The notes under the pieces were generated by a model that had not been told where the DNA came from, did not search any database, and saw only the letters and a program-made list of their open reading frames with translations. A program made the position numbers and the translations under genes. A stretch of 64,000 bases of DNA from Euleptes europaea (lineage: Eukaryota; Chordata; Lepidosauria; Squamata; Sphaerodactylidae): the NCBI RefSeq assembly GCF_029931775.1, contig NC_079324.1, forward strand, positions 59,155,268 to 59,219,267. Reading direction: 5' to 3'. Shown here in pieces: positions 1 through 28,639 of this stretch; within the stretch, counting starts at the first letter, position 1, and each line of letters opens with the position of its first letter.

Positions 1-122
1 GGATGAAGTGATGCAGACGGGTCGGCTGGATTACCAATGGCTAGGTCCACTGCAGAAGGGCATACTGAAAACTTAGGAAGCAATTTACCTCTTGCAAAGC
101 TCACCTTTCTTTATTGCTTAGC
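1..122. other. DHX37 intron, no feature recognised
   Basis: The first bases are intron of DHX37. I see no exon of DHX37 before 996. Confidence 0.5.
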
Positions 123-411
123 TTAGGGGTTCCCAGCCTTTTTGATCGTACAAGCCCATTTGCAATTCTGACACCATGTGATAGGCACCGTCACAAAAAT
201 GGCTGCCGCAGGAAATGGAGCAGCCGCAAAATGGCTGCTACAGGCTTACCTTCAATCACACAGTAAAGATCCCTGTGCCATTGTGGCAGCTGTTGCCAAA
301 GCAACATTGTACAGCCAATCAAATCTCCAAGGCTGCGCAGAAGCCTCATTTGGCCTCGCCCCCTTTCTAAAACCATATAGCAGGTGCTAGGAAAGGTGTC
401 TGTAGGCGCCA
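123..411 (+). repeat. hAT-like MITE with CAAAATGGCTGC core, copy 1
   Basis: It begins TAGGGGTTCCCAGCCTTTTTG and contains AAAATGGCTGCCGCAGG and AAAATGGCTGC, as do copies at 15708 and 34974. The family ends carry CAGGGGTCCCCAAC-type terminal repeats, typical of hAT elements. The 3' end is cut short where a CR1 copy begins. Confidence 0.65.
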
Positions 412-860
412 TGGCCATACAGGCCATCTAGTCCAACCCCCTGCTTAATGCAGCCTAGAGCATGGGTGTCAAACATACACCCCGGGGGCCGGATCTGGCC
501 CCTTGAGAGCCCTATCCGGCCTGCAAGCCAGCCAAGGCAGCAACCCCCTGCCCCCGTCCCGATCTGGGCTGGCGAGGCATAGCCCTGCCCAACCAAGTGA
601 CATGTCCTGTCCGGCCCTTGTAACAAATGAGTTCAACACCCCTGGCCTAGAGCATCCCTGACAAGTGCTTGTCCAGCCTCTGCTTGAAGACTGCCAGTGA
701 GGGGGAGCTCGCCACCTCCCTAGGCAGCTGGTTCCACAGTCGAACAACTCTTTCTGTAAAAGATTTTTTCCTAATATCCAGATGGTACCTTTCCACCCGC
801 AATTTAAAACCATTCTTGCGAGTCCTCTCCTCTGCTGTTCCTACTCAGGGAGCAACTGAA
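412..860 (-). repeat. CR1 LINE 3' end, with a hAT MITE inside
   Basis: On the + strand it reads GGCCATCTAGTCCAACCCCC ... CTCGCCACCTCCCTAGGCAG, the reverse complement of a CR1 3' UTR and last coding part. It is split by the MITE at 461-644. Confidence 0.8.
461..644. mobile_element. hAT-like MITE inserted in CR1
   Basis: The element runs CATGGGTGTCAAAC to TTCAACACCCCTG and is flanked by the perfect 8-bp duplication GCCTAGAG (453-460 and 645-652). An 8-bp duplication is the hAT hallmark. Confidence 0.8.
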
Positions 861-995
861 ATGAAGCACGCTCAGGCTTTTTGTGGTAGTCCAGATACTA
901 ATTTTCACCCCTGAAGGTTGGATTGGTCAATGGACCTGGTCCAGCTTTGAGAGGTGGGAGTGGAATTTCTCATTTCCGCCTTTCCTTCTCCTCAG

Positions 996-19014
<18,019 letters not shown>

Positions 19015-19558
19015 ATTGTCCTCCACTGTCTCCTTTGACAAAGTACTCCTTAGAAATAACTGGGCTGCAAGGATCCAACTGGAAAAGAGATGTCCGTATT
19101 TGCAAGGAAGAGACCGGCTTGTTCGCAGAGGTGCGGGCCGTCTTCATGCGCTTCCATGGGTTCCTGGCAATGCATTTTTCTAGAAGGAGCAGGTCCACGG
19201 TCGCAAAAGAACATGCGCAAAGATGCTCTTCCTCCCCAGTACGAATGAGGATATCGTTATGGGCATTTGTTGGAGGTCTAATCCACACTTGTTTAAAAAC
19301 ATGCGCAACGTCACCAGGGCATGGTGAACTTATCTGTCATGTGCAGGGGTGCTTTAGTGCTTAGCTAGTTTGGAAAAAATGAGGGGTCTGAGCCAGGCGT
19401 CTTGGCCCTGGTTTCGTGGCATCCGACAGAACGAGAGAGCAGCTAACTTTTCTGGGAAAAGCTTTAATGAGATGGATCGGTCCACAACATGATACATCCT
19501 AGTCCAAATGAGCAATTTCAGGGCCATCTTCAAGCCTCAATTCCAAGTTGAACACTGA

Positions 19559-19564
19559 AATAAA
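19559..19564 (+). terminator. DHX37: Poly(A) signal, possible proximal DHX37 site
   Basis: AATAAA lies about 545 nt after the stop codon. The downstream sequence is less clearly U-rich than at the distal site. Confidence 0.4.
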
Positions 19565-20449
19565 GACATTCTACTTCAAAACTTGATTTCTATAGAAGAT
19601 CATCCCTGGCATTCTGATGGCTGCTTGCTGGATCATTTCCAGCTGTTCTTGTTGTTTCTCCCTTTGAAAAGAAAAAGCTTTTAGGCTGTATTAGTTTCTT
19701 GGTGTGCAAGAAGGATGGAAAATCCTTGAGTTCATCATGACCTCCGTTGAGGTCAGGGGATGCCTTGAATACCCATGTCAAGAAACAGAAGGATGTGGGA
19801 TCCTCGTAACTTACGATAACAAACAAACATGTTCTTTCCCCCAGCTTGGAAGCCTGTTGCGTTTATTTTTTGTTTGTTCAATCTCTGCCATGTTTTGTAT
19901 TTCCTGGAGTGTGTGTGTATTTGTGTGTTTCCTTTAGACATGGATATATTTAAATATATATATTTTTGCAATTCGGGCCTGTACTGAGGGAAACAAACAT
20001 TACAAAGAATGCATTTCTCAGAGATGTGATTATGAACGAGAAACCTAAATCTTTTGAAGACACTTATGAAGTGATATGAGGCCTTCTTCGTGCACTTCCT
20101 TCCCTAAAGGGCTGTCGTACGCTGCTTCGGGGCTGTTGGAATGAAGGCCCCGCACACCAGAGCCGATAGTGTAGCCTCTTTCCTACCAGATGGCCTCCGG
20201 GCTGGAGAGGGGTTGGCAGAGCCCAGTGTTAACTGGGTGGGCTGCTTCAAGCAAATGAAATATCCTTTATAGAAAAGGGTGTTTTTCCAAGCTGATGTTG
20301 TCTTTTGTGGGACCCAACTTCATGGTGATTGGAAAATATGGTGCCACATCCTTTTGATAAGAGCTTTAATGGCTACTTTTACCATGTGAATTCACTGTGT
20401 CTAACTTGTTCTTCGTCTTGTTTCGTATTATAACACTGCAATTTTATGA

Positions 20450-20455
20450 AATAAA
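20450..20455 (+). terminator. DHX37: Poly(A) signal, likely distal DHX37 site
   Basis: AATAAA is followed within 20 nt by GTGTCTTTTTCTTTTCC, a typical downstream GU/U-rich element. Confidence 0.6.
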
Positions 20456-20475
20456 AGTGTCTTTTTCTTTTCCTA

Positions 20476-22493
20476 CTCGCCTTTGTGCGTTCCCGTTTTC
20501 GTTACACAAGTTTGCAAAACGGCCTGAAACCCGGAAAGTTGTGCATGCTTTTTGGAAACCGAAATATAGGGGTGTGATACACACAGGGAAAATAACCGCT
20601 TAGGTCTGCTTCACACATGCAAAACATGTGGGAAATGTTACGTTGGAGAGGGATTGTTGAGAAGCCATGTTGGTCCATGGGAAAATTCCCAAAACAATCA
20701 GAGTATTACAAAATATCAACCTTCCCCAGATGATGAGCTCTGGAACACATGAAAGGTTCATGTTGAATCAGTGCTATTTTGTGGTATTGATTTTGCAATC
20801 AGGTGGAGAATTGGTTTGGGCTAATACGGGCATATCTAACGAAGGGAGCTTTGACTCGACCAGGATACTTGCTGGTCTCTAAGGGTGCTATTGGCTCGAA
20901 TCAAGCTCCTCTACTGCACCCTGAAACAGATGCAGAATTTGGCTACACCCTGAAACAGATGTAGAATCCACTTGGGTGGCTTCCAATGAAATTAACTCCT
21001 ATGCTCTTGCATGTTAGTTGATTGTGCCCCATAGGACAGTCCTTATTAGTGTCCAAAATCCAGGGTCTGAAGATGCTAATGGGTGGGTCTTTATGCATTT
21101 CTCAGCAGCAAAAGGGCTCCTCATACCAATGAATGCAGGCAGCTTTCCTGCAGTTTTGCAGCAGAGGGCTTCAGCAATGTACTCCATGCTTTTAGGCCGC
21201 AGCCAGTGTACGTGAATGTAAAGGGCTGTCAAGTCACAGTGAAGCGGGTCATGCTGTTGAAGTGACTGGGCTCTTAGAAAGGACCACTTCCTAAGAAGTG
21301 ATGTTATCTTATTCAGCCAGCCACCAAAACAGGACTCAACGACTTTACCTACTTTATGAAAAGCAAGTCTTTTTATTGATATACTTCTAGTAAAAATGTG
21401 TAAATGCAAATTACAAAGTCTTATCACTCTGTTACAATGTATGCAGTGACAATGTATTCAGTTACAATGTATGCAATCAAAGCAAGCAAGTATTACATAC
21501 TATTCAGCTTTAAAATCCAACTTTAAAATATAATAGTCAAATAAATCTGATTCAGCTTAAAGTATCTAATTCACAATATCTAGAATAATAAGTCAAAACC
21601 ATACATACCAGTATCTTCTGAGAGACTCTGACTGAGCTCTGAAAATCTGTGCGTATTACTGTGTCTTACTGTTTCAAACTCCTTGAAAAGGAGGTAGAAA
21701 AGAACTGCACATTTATTATCTAGAAGGGTGCTATAACCCTGTAGCAGGCATATTCTAAATTGCATCACTTAGTGTGCGAAGTTGCTCTAGTTATATGACC
21801 ATATATGGACATCCATATGCTCTTTGTCATTTTACTTAACTATAAACTATCATTTTTGAGCTTTGTAATAACTCTATATTACTCAAATTTAACACCATTT
21901 TCCTTACTAGCACAAGATGCATTTAATACATTCATTTGTAAATCAATAGTATAATGTTAACACATTTAAATCATAAAACACAATTATATGCTTACATTGC
22001 ATAAGTTAGCCTTGGCTAGCCTTGTAGTTTGGAGTGTAAAAATCATGTCTTCTAACCTTGTAGGGTGAAAATATCCCCTATAGCCTTGTGAGAGAAGAAC
22101 ATCCCTTATAGCCTTGTGGGGGGAGAAAATCTATAACTGATAAGATATGAAGACCGCTATTAAAGTGGTGGTCTCCACCTAAGAGATTATCTTGAAGGGC
22201 ATCCTTGAAAAGGGTAAAATCCCTCTACTGTAAGGCCTTGAAAGGGGTAGAAAGTTCCACACTGAAAGACCTTAAAAGTGTAAAGAAAAAGTCCTCTTGA
22301 CAGATGGCAGGAGTATTTTAGAAACCAGCTAAATGAAGCCAGAGGCTTTTGTTCTTCCTTTAGTTTGAAAATAACTAAACCTTCAGTTATATAACTGTCT
22401 GTATACGTAATGTTAGTTTTATAATGTTATAATGAACAATTCTGCACATGTACAACAAATTTATGTGCTGTAACATGTCAGAGACTATGACAA
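20476..22493. other. DHX37-UBC spacer, AT-rich, unassigned
   Basis: A copy of the 'tgctactgga' repeat may lie near 20850-20900, and CCCTGAAACAGATG is duplicated in tandem at 20919 and 20946. The 21300-22480 part is AT-rich and looks like an old repeat that I cannot name. No gene is seen. Confidence 0.4.
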
Positions 22494-22687
22494 CAGCCGA
22501 TTTGTGGCAACCCAGTGGGGTTTTCAAGGCCGGAGATGTTCAAAGGTGGTTCACCATTGCCTGGCACTGCATAGCAACTCTGGTATTCCTTGGTTATCTC
22601 CCATCCAAGTCGTAACCAGGGCCAACCCTGCTTTGCTTCCAAGATCCGACAAGATTGGGCTAGCCTGGGCCATCTGGGTCAGGGCAT
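22494..22687 (-). repeat. 5S rRNA-derived SINE
   Basis: The minus strand carries 5S promoter-like parts: GGAAGCAAAGCAGGGTTGGC (A box and intermediate element region) and GACTTGGATGGGAGA (C box region). It then continues into a non-5S tail. Confidence 0.85.
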
Positions 22688-22862
22688 TGGTACATAATTA
22701 TTTCAGGGGCTCAGGAGTAAGTTTCAATCTGAGCATGAAGTAAGTGTTTTGCAAAGCCATCATAAACACAGTTGCAACCTTCCAAATCCCATGGAGGGGA
22801 GGCTTAGAATGGTGTAACTCTGTTTAGGATTACGATGGGTAGTCATGTTAGTCTGTCCCTAG

Positions 22863-23032
22863 CAGTAGAAAAGAGTAGGAGTCCAGTAGCACCTTAAAGA
22901 CTGACAAAATTTCTGGCAGGGGATGAGCTTTTGCGAATCTGAAGAAGTGAGCGGTGACTCGCGAAAGTTCATCCCCTGCCAGAAATTTTGTCAGTCTTTA
23001 AGGTGCTACCGGACTCCTACTCTTTTCTTCTG
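22863..23032. repeat. Long hairpin from two inverted 'tgctactgga' repeats
   Basis: The arms, about 70 bp each (left from AGAAAAGAGTAGGAGTCC at 22867, right ending at 23028), are near-perfect reverse complements around a loop of about 20 nt. Confidence 0.8.
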
Positions 23033-23480
23033 TTCAGGATTGGAATATTATTTTGCTTGCACAAGTTGGATCTTCCAGGCGTGGCAAATAATTGCAGGTA
23101 GCATGCTCTGCCTGTTTCCGTAAGACAAGAGAGCGCACATCTACCTGCGCATCAAGTTCGCAAGAGGTCAACAGGCACAGTTTTGTACTTGAGAAAGTAT
23201 GGGCTGTTTAGGATGTTGCATTTGGAGGAAAAGCATTTTCCTCTGAAGCTTTAAAGCTGGTTTGGAAAACAGATACACCAGTGTGTCTGCAAAGTTTCAA
23301 AGAATAATAATTCAGTAGTCTGAAGTAGGCCTGTAAATTGCTGCTCAGGTTCTGTTCTGCAGCACTGAGATGGTGTCGCGGTGGCTGAAACACCTACACG
23401 TCTGGCACGTTGCAGAAAGTCCTGCCTGGATTTCAACTTTTTAAAATGCTAAATTGTTGTTCAGGGAGGGGGGGAAAAAG

Positions 23481-23552
23481 TGGAGATGCCGGGGATTGAA
23501 CCCGGGGCCTCATACATGCAAAGCATGCGCTCTACCACTGAGCTACATCCCC
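23481..23552 (-). tRNA. tRNA-Ala (TGC)
   Basis: The 72-nt cloverleaf reads on the minus strand from GGGGATGTAGCTCAGTGG to GCATCTCCA. The anticodon loop is CTTTGCATG with anticodon TGC. The acceptor stem GGGGATG/CATCTCC pairs with one G-U. The A box (TAGCTCAGTGG) and B box (GGTTCAATCC) are intact. A run of five T follows on the minus strand as Pol III terminator. It is identical in sequence to the copy at 27291. Confidence 0.96.
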
Positions 23553-24153
23553 TTTACATTTGAAAAAATCTCCAAAACGACTTAAAGATCTGCTGCCATG
23601 CCCTTTATTTTTTTTGTCTCTTTTTTTCCACCCCAAATGAAAAACAGTTGTTCACTGTTGTTGAAGAACTGGACAGGGGAAAAACAACCCACCAGGCAAA
23701 TACATCCCCTCCTGCGATATGAGCTGCCTTCTGTAAAGTGAGGAACAGCTCTTTCTAATAGGGTCCCATACATTGTGATCTGGTACTAATTACATATAAT
23801 CTTTGCAGAGCCCCAGGGGCTGTTCACACTTGCTGTCTTCTTAGCCCCCTCTCGCATATGCCGCTTTTTCCTGGCTTTTGGGACAAAGGACTCTTTGCCC
23901 CAGTCGTTCTCCTCCAAAGCACCCCCCCTTTCAAATCCCATATGTTGTTTCCCTACAAACTGTGCACTGTTTTCCCCCTCCCTTACCCAATTTAAAAAAA
24001 AAATCGCGTCAATTTGCAGTTGTGAACTTTTGCTGCTTAGATCTAATTAGCTTATTCCATTCTTGCAAATGTTGCATTCTTACAAAACAATCGCAGAGCG
24101 CCAAACGTGTGCTTACTTTATCAGATGTGATTTCGAGGACGCGTCCAAGCCCG

Positions 24154-24225
24154 TCCTCGTTAGTATAGTGGTAAGTATCCCCGCCTGTCACGCGGGAGAC
24201 CGGGGTTCGATTCCCCGACGGGGAG
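24154..24225 (+). tRNA. tRNA-Asp (GTC)
   Basis: The 72-nt gene starts TCCTCGTTAGTATAGTGG, has anticodon loop CTGTCAC, T-arm CGGGG/CCCCG fully paired, and ends CGGGGAG. A run of six T begins about 12 nt downstream. It differs from the human Asp-GTC gene I recall by GGTAAGT in place of GGTGAGT in the D arm. Confidence 0.96.
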
Positions 24226-24582
24226 GCTGCAACGTCCTTTTTTGGTTCTCTTGCCAGGTAAAGCTTTGCAGTGCATTTCCTCTGCCTCGTATGTAGGTGA
24301 TTCTGCTCCCGTGAATTCTCACCATTTGTCTTTGTGGGGGTTTTCCCACATCAAAAGCAATGAGTGAATTGCAACATTTAAAAAAAATCAAGAAGGGGGG
24401 GAGGGAGGTAACCCACAGGAGGGGCTTCCACTGACAAGCTGAATTTGCACCCAAAACCCTGGGGTCAACCTCCCTAGGGACTATAGTCTCTTTTCCTGCT
24501 GCAGAGCAAGCTCGTGGCATGGGTTTTGGCCAGTCACTCCCACCCCCAGCCTAGCCTGCCTCACACGGTTGTTGTGAGAATA

Positions 24583-24624
24583 CTCATTCATTCATTCATT
24601 CATTCAAACCTTTACTGGCATAGA
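24583..24624 (-). mobile_element. 42-bp LINE 3'-end insertion
   Basis: The insert is (CATT)n plus AACCTTTACTGGCAT, the reverse complement of a LINE tail like that at 35500. It is flanked by the 13-bp duplication TGTTGTGAGAATA (24570-24582, 24625-24637). Confidence 0.75.
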
Positions 24625-25158
24625 TGTTGTGAGAATAGAAAGGGAGACGCGTGTACGACCCCTCCCCGTGCCCCTCAGAACTGGATGCTCTTTGGGGCAG
24701 AAACAAGCAACGCGAGCTAGGCAGGAGTGCCTCTGAGCACACGCAGAGTGCCAGAGGCGCCAGCGCAGGCTTGCTTCCGAGTCGACAGGCTGCAGGGTGG
24801 GCAGACAGTCAATTCCCCCTGTGCTTCCCGCCCCCGGCCCCGGCCCCAGCAGCTTTCCCAAGGCCCAAGTCTGCCCCCATCAGCAACTCTGCATATGCTC
24901 TGAGGCACTCTTTCCATCGCTGCTGGTTAGCATTGCTCTTGCTGCCAGAAGGAGCTCTGCTCCGCTTGCCAAGTTGCCCCAAGGCCGCCACGACGAAGGG
25001 ACAGGCTCGGTGCATCGTCACAGCGCGTTTATTGCTTGTAATCCGGCGCCAGGACTTTAAAACTAGGGTTGCAAGAAACAAATTGGTTGATTTATTGGGG
25101 AGGGGGAAAGTATCTAGTCGATAAGTACAGCTAGTCGAACACGAAAAAATCACCGGTC

Positions 25159-25231
25159 GCCGAAATAGCTCAGTTGGGAGAGCGTTAGACTGAAGATCTA
25201 AAGGTCCCTGGTTCGATCCCGGGTTTCGGCA
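25159..25231 (+). tRNA. tRNA-Phe (GAA)
   Basis: The 73-nt gene starts GCCGAAATAGCTCAGTTG, has anticodon loop CTGAAGA, and ends GGGTTTCGGCA. The acceptor stem pairs fully, and TTTT follows within 5 nt. As far as I recall it matches the standard vertebrate Phe-GAA gene. Confidence 0.97.
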
Positions 25232-25371
25232 GATGCTTTTCCTGACACAAATGGTGGAATTCCTTTGCTCAAAAGTATACTTTATTTCTTTTTATGCATG
25301 CTCCCGCATAGCCGGGTGAGCACTAGCTTGTAGAAAACCCTAGCCCTCATTACGCACACATACAACACGTT

Positions 25372-25475
25372 GTAGAAAAGAGCAGGAGCCCAGTAGCACC
25401 TTAACAACATTTCTGGCAGGGTGCGAGCCCTCGTGAGCCACAGCTCGCTTCTTCAGATACAGCTAGAATGGGATC
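25372..25475 (+). repeat. 'tgctactgga' family repeat
   Basis: It contains GAAAAGAGCAGGAGCCCAGT and CTCGCTTCTTCAGATAC, similar to the arms of the 22863 hairpin. Confidence 0.6.
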
Positions 25476-25604
25476 TGTCCATCTATCCCTAAGTAGAGAC
25501 AAGTGAATTAGACGCACAATGGCAATGTAAAGGTCAAAAGCAAGTCAATGACATTAGCAGGCGTGGCTGGATTAGGTGTGATATGCAGAGGGGCGGTGCG
25601 TGCC

Positions 25605-25720
25605 TGTGTTAAGCGCCGTCAAGTCGCTTCCGACTCATGGCGACCCTATGAATCAATGTCCTCCAAAATGTCCTCTCTTTGACAGCCTTGCTCAAGTCTT
25701 GCAAATTGAGGGCTGTGGGG
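25605..25720 (-). repeat. BovB/RTE LINE 3' end
   Basis: On + it reads GCCGTCAAGTCGCTTCCGAC and ATGGCGACCCTATGAATCA, the reverse complement of the BovB tail that ends the better copy at 52500-52600. Confidence 0.8.
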
Positions 25721-25843
25721 TAGTAGGCCTTGAGAAATCAACACTGGTAATGAGACATGCAATTCGTTGCAACCCTTGCAAACGACCAGGAACAACCGAT
25801 TTGCTCCTCTTGGCCTGTCCCTGCAATGCAAACAGCTCCCCCT

Positions 25844-25849
25844 TTCATT

Positions 25850-25940
<91 letters not shown>
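25844..25940 (+). repeat. (TTTC)n microsatellite
   Basis: About 23 uninterrupted copies of TTTC. Long open frames across it are artefacts. Confidence 0.97.
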
Positions 25941-26435
25941 GCTTTTGTTATCCTACTCCTTGTCGCATGGCTTCCTGGTTGTCCCATGCTATCCGGATGC
26001 ATAGTTTTACACTGAGGGATCCGCCTGGGGTTCTCCAGTGAGAAAGGCGGGCGACAAACAAAGTCAAGAAAAATAAGAGGAATAAAAAGGAATAATCACG
26101 CCTGTATTCCTAGCAGCCTGAAGGACGGTGGCAAAGACCAAACACACCCAGGTATTGGGCTCCCAAGGAGGTTACAGCCTATAATGCAAAGGAAAGCAAT
26201 CCGCAGAATGGCCAGATACCACCCCCCCTCTCCTCGACACTTCTCATTTCCCTCCATTGGGAAACTACAGCTCTTGATGCTCTGATTGCACATAGGTTCT
26301 ACGATTCTGTGCCGATACAATTTGAAAGCAAATATATATGTATATATATTTGCATATATATGCTTGTATATACAGGCGGGCTGGATCCTATCATAGTCTC
26401 AAGTGACGTATTTCCAGCACATTTTCTCCACTTCT

Positions 26436-26507
26436 TCCTCGTTAGTATAGTGGTAAGTATCCCCGCCTGTCACGCGGGAGACCGGGGTTCGATTCCCCCA
26501 CGGGGAG
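26436..26507 (+). tRNA. tRNA-Asp (GTC), second copy
   Basis: This matches the copy at 24154 except for one base: 26499 is C instead of G, which breaks the outermost T-stem pair. The A and B boxes are intact and TTTT follows about 9 nt downstream, so it is probably transcribed; reduced stability is an inference. Confidence 0.9.
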
Positions 26508-26752
26508 AATTCAATTTTATGAATCCACTCCTGCTATGATACAGCGACAGGCCTGTTTCTCTACCTGTGCATTCCTTCACCGTGTTGGGTGGACTATTCC
26601 ACCTTTCCCTGCACTCGTTGCTAACTGCAAACCATGAGGAAGCGTCCCCGTACTTTTTCCAGCGCTTGCTCCTTTTGCACAACTTTGTGCCCTTTGTATT
26701 TCGCTTGCTTTGGGGGGGGGGGGGTTTGCCTTGCATTTTCCACTCTCTAGAC

Positions 26753-27044
26753 CAGTGGTTCCCAACCTTTTTTTGACCAGGGACCACTAGGACTTTTTTG
26801 TTCGGTGCAGGGACCCCAAGGTTCAAAATTAAAATTCCGGGAATTTGAAAATAAACTTTAATCATAACTGTCAGTTAAACACTAAACTTAGAATAATATT
26901 TGAATATATATATATATATTTTATAATAGAGAACTTTTAATTGAAAATATTAATTTATTATGGGTTTATAACTTTGTTTCGCAGACCTTAATTTAGTTCT
27001 CGTGGACCCCTGGGGGTCCACAGACCCCCGGTTGGGAACCAGTG
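26753..27044. mobile_element. hAT-like MITE, 292 bp
   Basis: It runs CAGTGGTTCCCAACC to GGTTGGGAACCAGTG. The flanking 8-mers CTCTAGAC and ATCTAAAG match at six of eight places, fitting an aged hAT duplication. It contains a (TA)n run at 26904-26920. Confidence 0.75.
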
Positions 27045-27290
27045 ATCTAAAGAGTGGCAAATCCAGGGCGAAAAAAAACCCATGCATAAATGGCCTAAAT
27101 CGCAGGAGGCTGAAAACACAAGTTCGACTGCTTAGTATTCTGAATGCATATCTATTGTCTCCCTGAATGCATATCTATTATCTCTTCCTTTCTGATCCCC
27201 ATAGGTCGCCTTTGCTTTCAGTCAGTGCAACGCCGATGGAGTATAATTGCCTTTGTATAGAAGCGTGCAAAAAAATCACTTTTTCAACAG

Positions 27291-27362
27291 GGGGATGTAG
27301 CTCAGTGGTAGAGCGCATGCTTTGCATGTATGAGGCCCCGGGTTCAATCCCCGGCATCTCCA
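27291..27362 (+). tRNA. tRNA-Ala (TGC), second copy
   Basis: The gene is identical to the minus-strand copy at 23481. It starts GGGGATGTAGCTCAGTGG and ends GGCATCTCCA. TTTT follows at once (CTTTTCTTTT). The two Ala genes bracket the cluster and point outward. Confidence 0.96.
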
Positions 27363-27866
27363 CTTTTCTTTTAACGGCTTTATTTTATTGGTTTCGGTTT
27401 CCCAGAAATGCTCGTGCATGTTCATTTTTTTTTTTGTCTGCTACAGAAAAGCTTAGGTGTTGCTCCCACCCGGGGGAGCAACTTGCAAACGTCAAAGGAA
27501 GTTTTCAAGTCCTTGCTCTTCCGGAAACGTTTCGTTTGCCATTTTGCTTTTGCGCAGACGATGCGGTTTCACTTCCCTATGTATGCGCGACTTGTTAGCA
27601 GCTGCAGAAAACTGTTTTACACTTATAAAAATATTTTAAAAAAAAAACCAGCTGCAGAAAACTAGTCTGGAATCCCTCAGCAGTCAGGGAGACGGTGGCC
27701 AAATGGGGAACGAATGCTAATAATGGTGCTTTTGCAGTAAATACCTGGTTTTGGTAGGGGCCAGGATTTTGGGAGGTTGAGTTGACATGCATTATTGTGC
27801 AGCTCTGTCCCCTCTTTCTGTTCCACAAACCCTCCAATCCTGGAGAATCGAAGCTCCTTCCAATCT

Positions 27867-28040
27867 AGGGTTGCCAACTTCAGGTTGGGAAATGCCTGGA
27901 GATTTGGGGAGGGGGCAGGGTTTAGGGAGGGGACCTCTGCTGGGATGCCATTCCGGAGAGCCCACCCTCCAAAGCAGCCATTTCCTCCAAGGGAACTGAT
28001 CTCTGGGAGATCTCCAGGCTCCAGCTGGAGGTTGGCACCC
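27867..28040 (+). repeat. AGGGTTGCCA-family MITE
   Basis: It begins AGGGTTGCCAACTTCAGG and ends CCAGCTGGAGGTTGGCACCC, with GGGAACTGATCTCTGGGAGA inside. Confidence 0.75.
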
Positions 28041-28297
28041 GGACTTGCCTCCATCGCCCTAGTTGGCAATTCATCCCTTCCAAGGGCCTTGCGTAGGCAT
28101 GGTGGCCCAGACTCTTCTGGACCGGGGGATCCACCCAGAATGGAGCAGCCCTTTCTCAGAGAAGGGTCAGAGAGGGTTTTCCTGCATGAGGGGTTGGATG
28201 TGCATTTCATCTGACCTGACCCACCTAGGATCCTGCCCATGTTGAGATTGTGTACCGAAATGAAAGTCGCTCTGCTGTTGGCAGTCCCTGTGTCATA

Positions 28298-28626
28298 AGA
28301 AGATAAGAAAGGCCACGCTGGATCAGACGGAGGCCCACCAAGTCCAGCAGTCTGTTCACACAGTGGCCAACCAGGTGCTTCTAGGAAGCCCCCAAACACG
28401 ACGACTGCAGCATCATTGTCCTGCCTGTCTTCCACAGCACCTAATATAATAGGCATGCTCCCCTGATCCTGGAGAGAATAGGTCTGCATCATGACTAGTA
28501 TTCATTTTGACTAGTAGCCATGGTTAGCCCACTCCTCCTCCATGAACATGTCCCCTCTTAAAGCCTTCCAAGCTTTAAGCCTTCCCCACATCCTGGGGCA
28601 GGGATTTCCAGAGTTTAATAGTATCA
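28298..28626 (-). repeat. CR1/L3-like LINE 3' end
   Basis: It contains AAGTCCAGCAGTCTGTTCAC and AATATAATAGGCATGCTCCC. A second copy in the same direction follows at 28640. Confidence 0.8.
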
Positions 28627-28639
28627 ATTGTATCAATTA

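Larger units (their letters stand above)
19015..20475 (+). other. DHX37: DHX37 3' UTR
   Basis: This stretch of unique-looking sequence follows the stop. It holds AATAAA at 19559-19564 and a second AATAAA at 20450-20455 with a GT/T-rich element just after, so the transcript end is probably near 20470 with a possible earlier end near 19580. No repeat was recognised in it. Confidence 0.6.

Noticed and set aside
25600-26041. Open frames with Ser-Phe-Leu runs
   Set aside because: They are translations of the (TTTC)n microsatellite.
27677-28492. Minus-strand open frame of 271 codons between UBC and the tRNA cluster
   Set aside because: It runs through a CR1/L3 end and a MITE and matches no protein I know; other copies of these repeats give similar frames.
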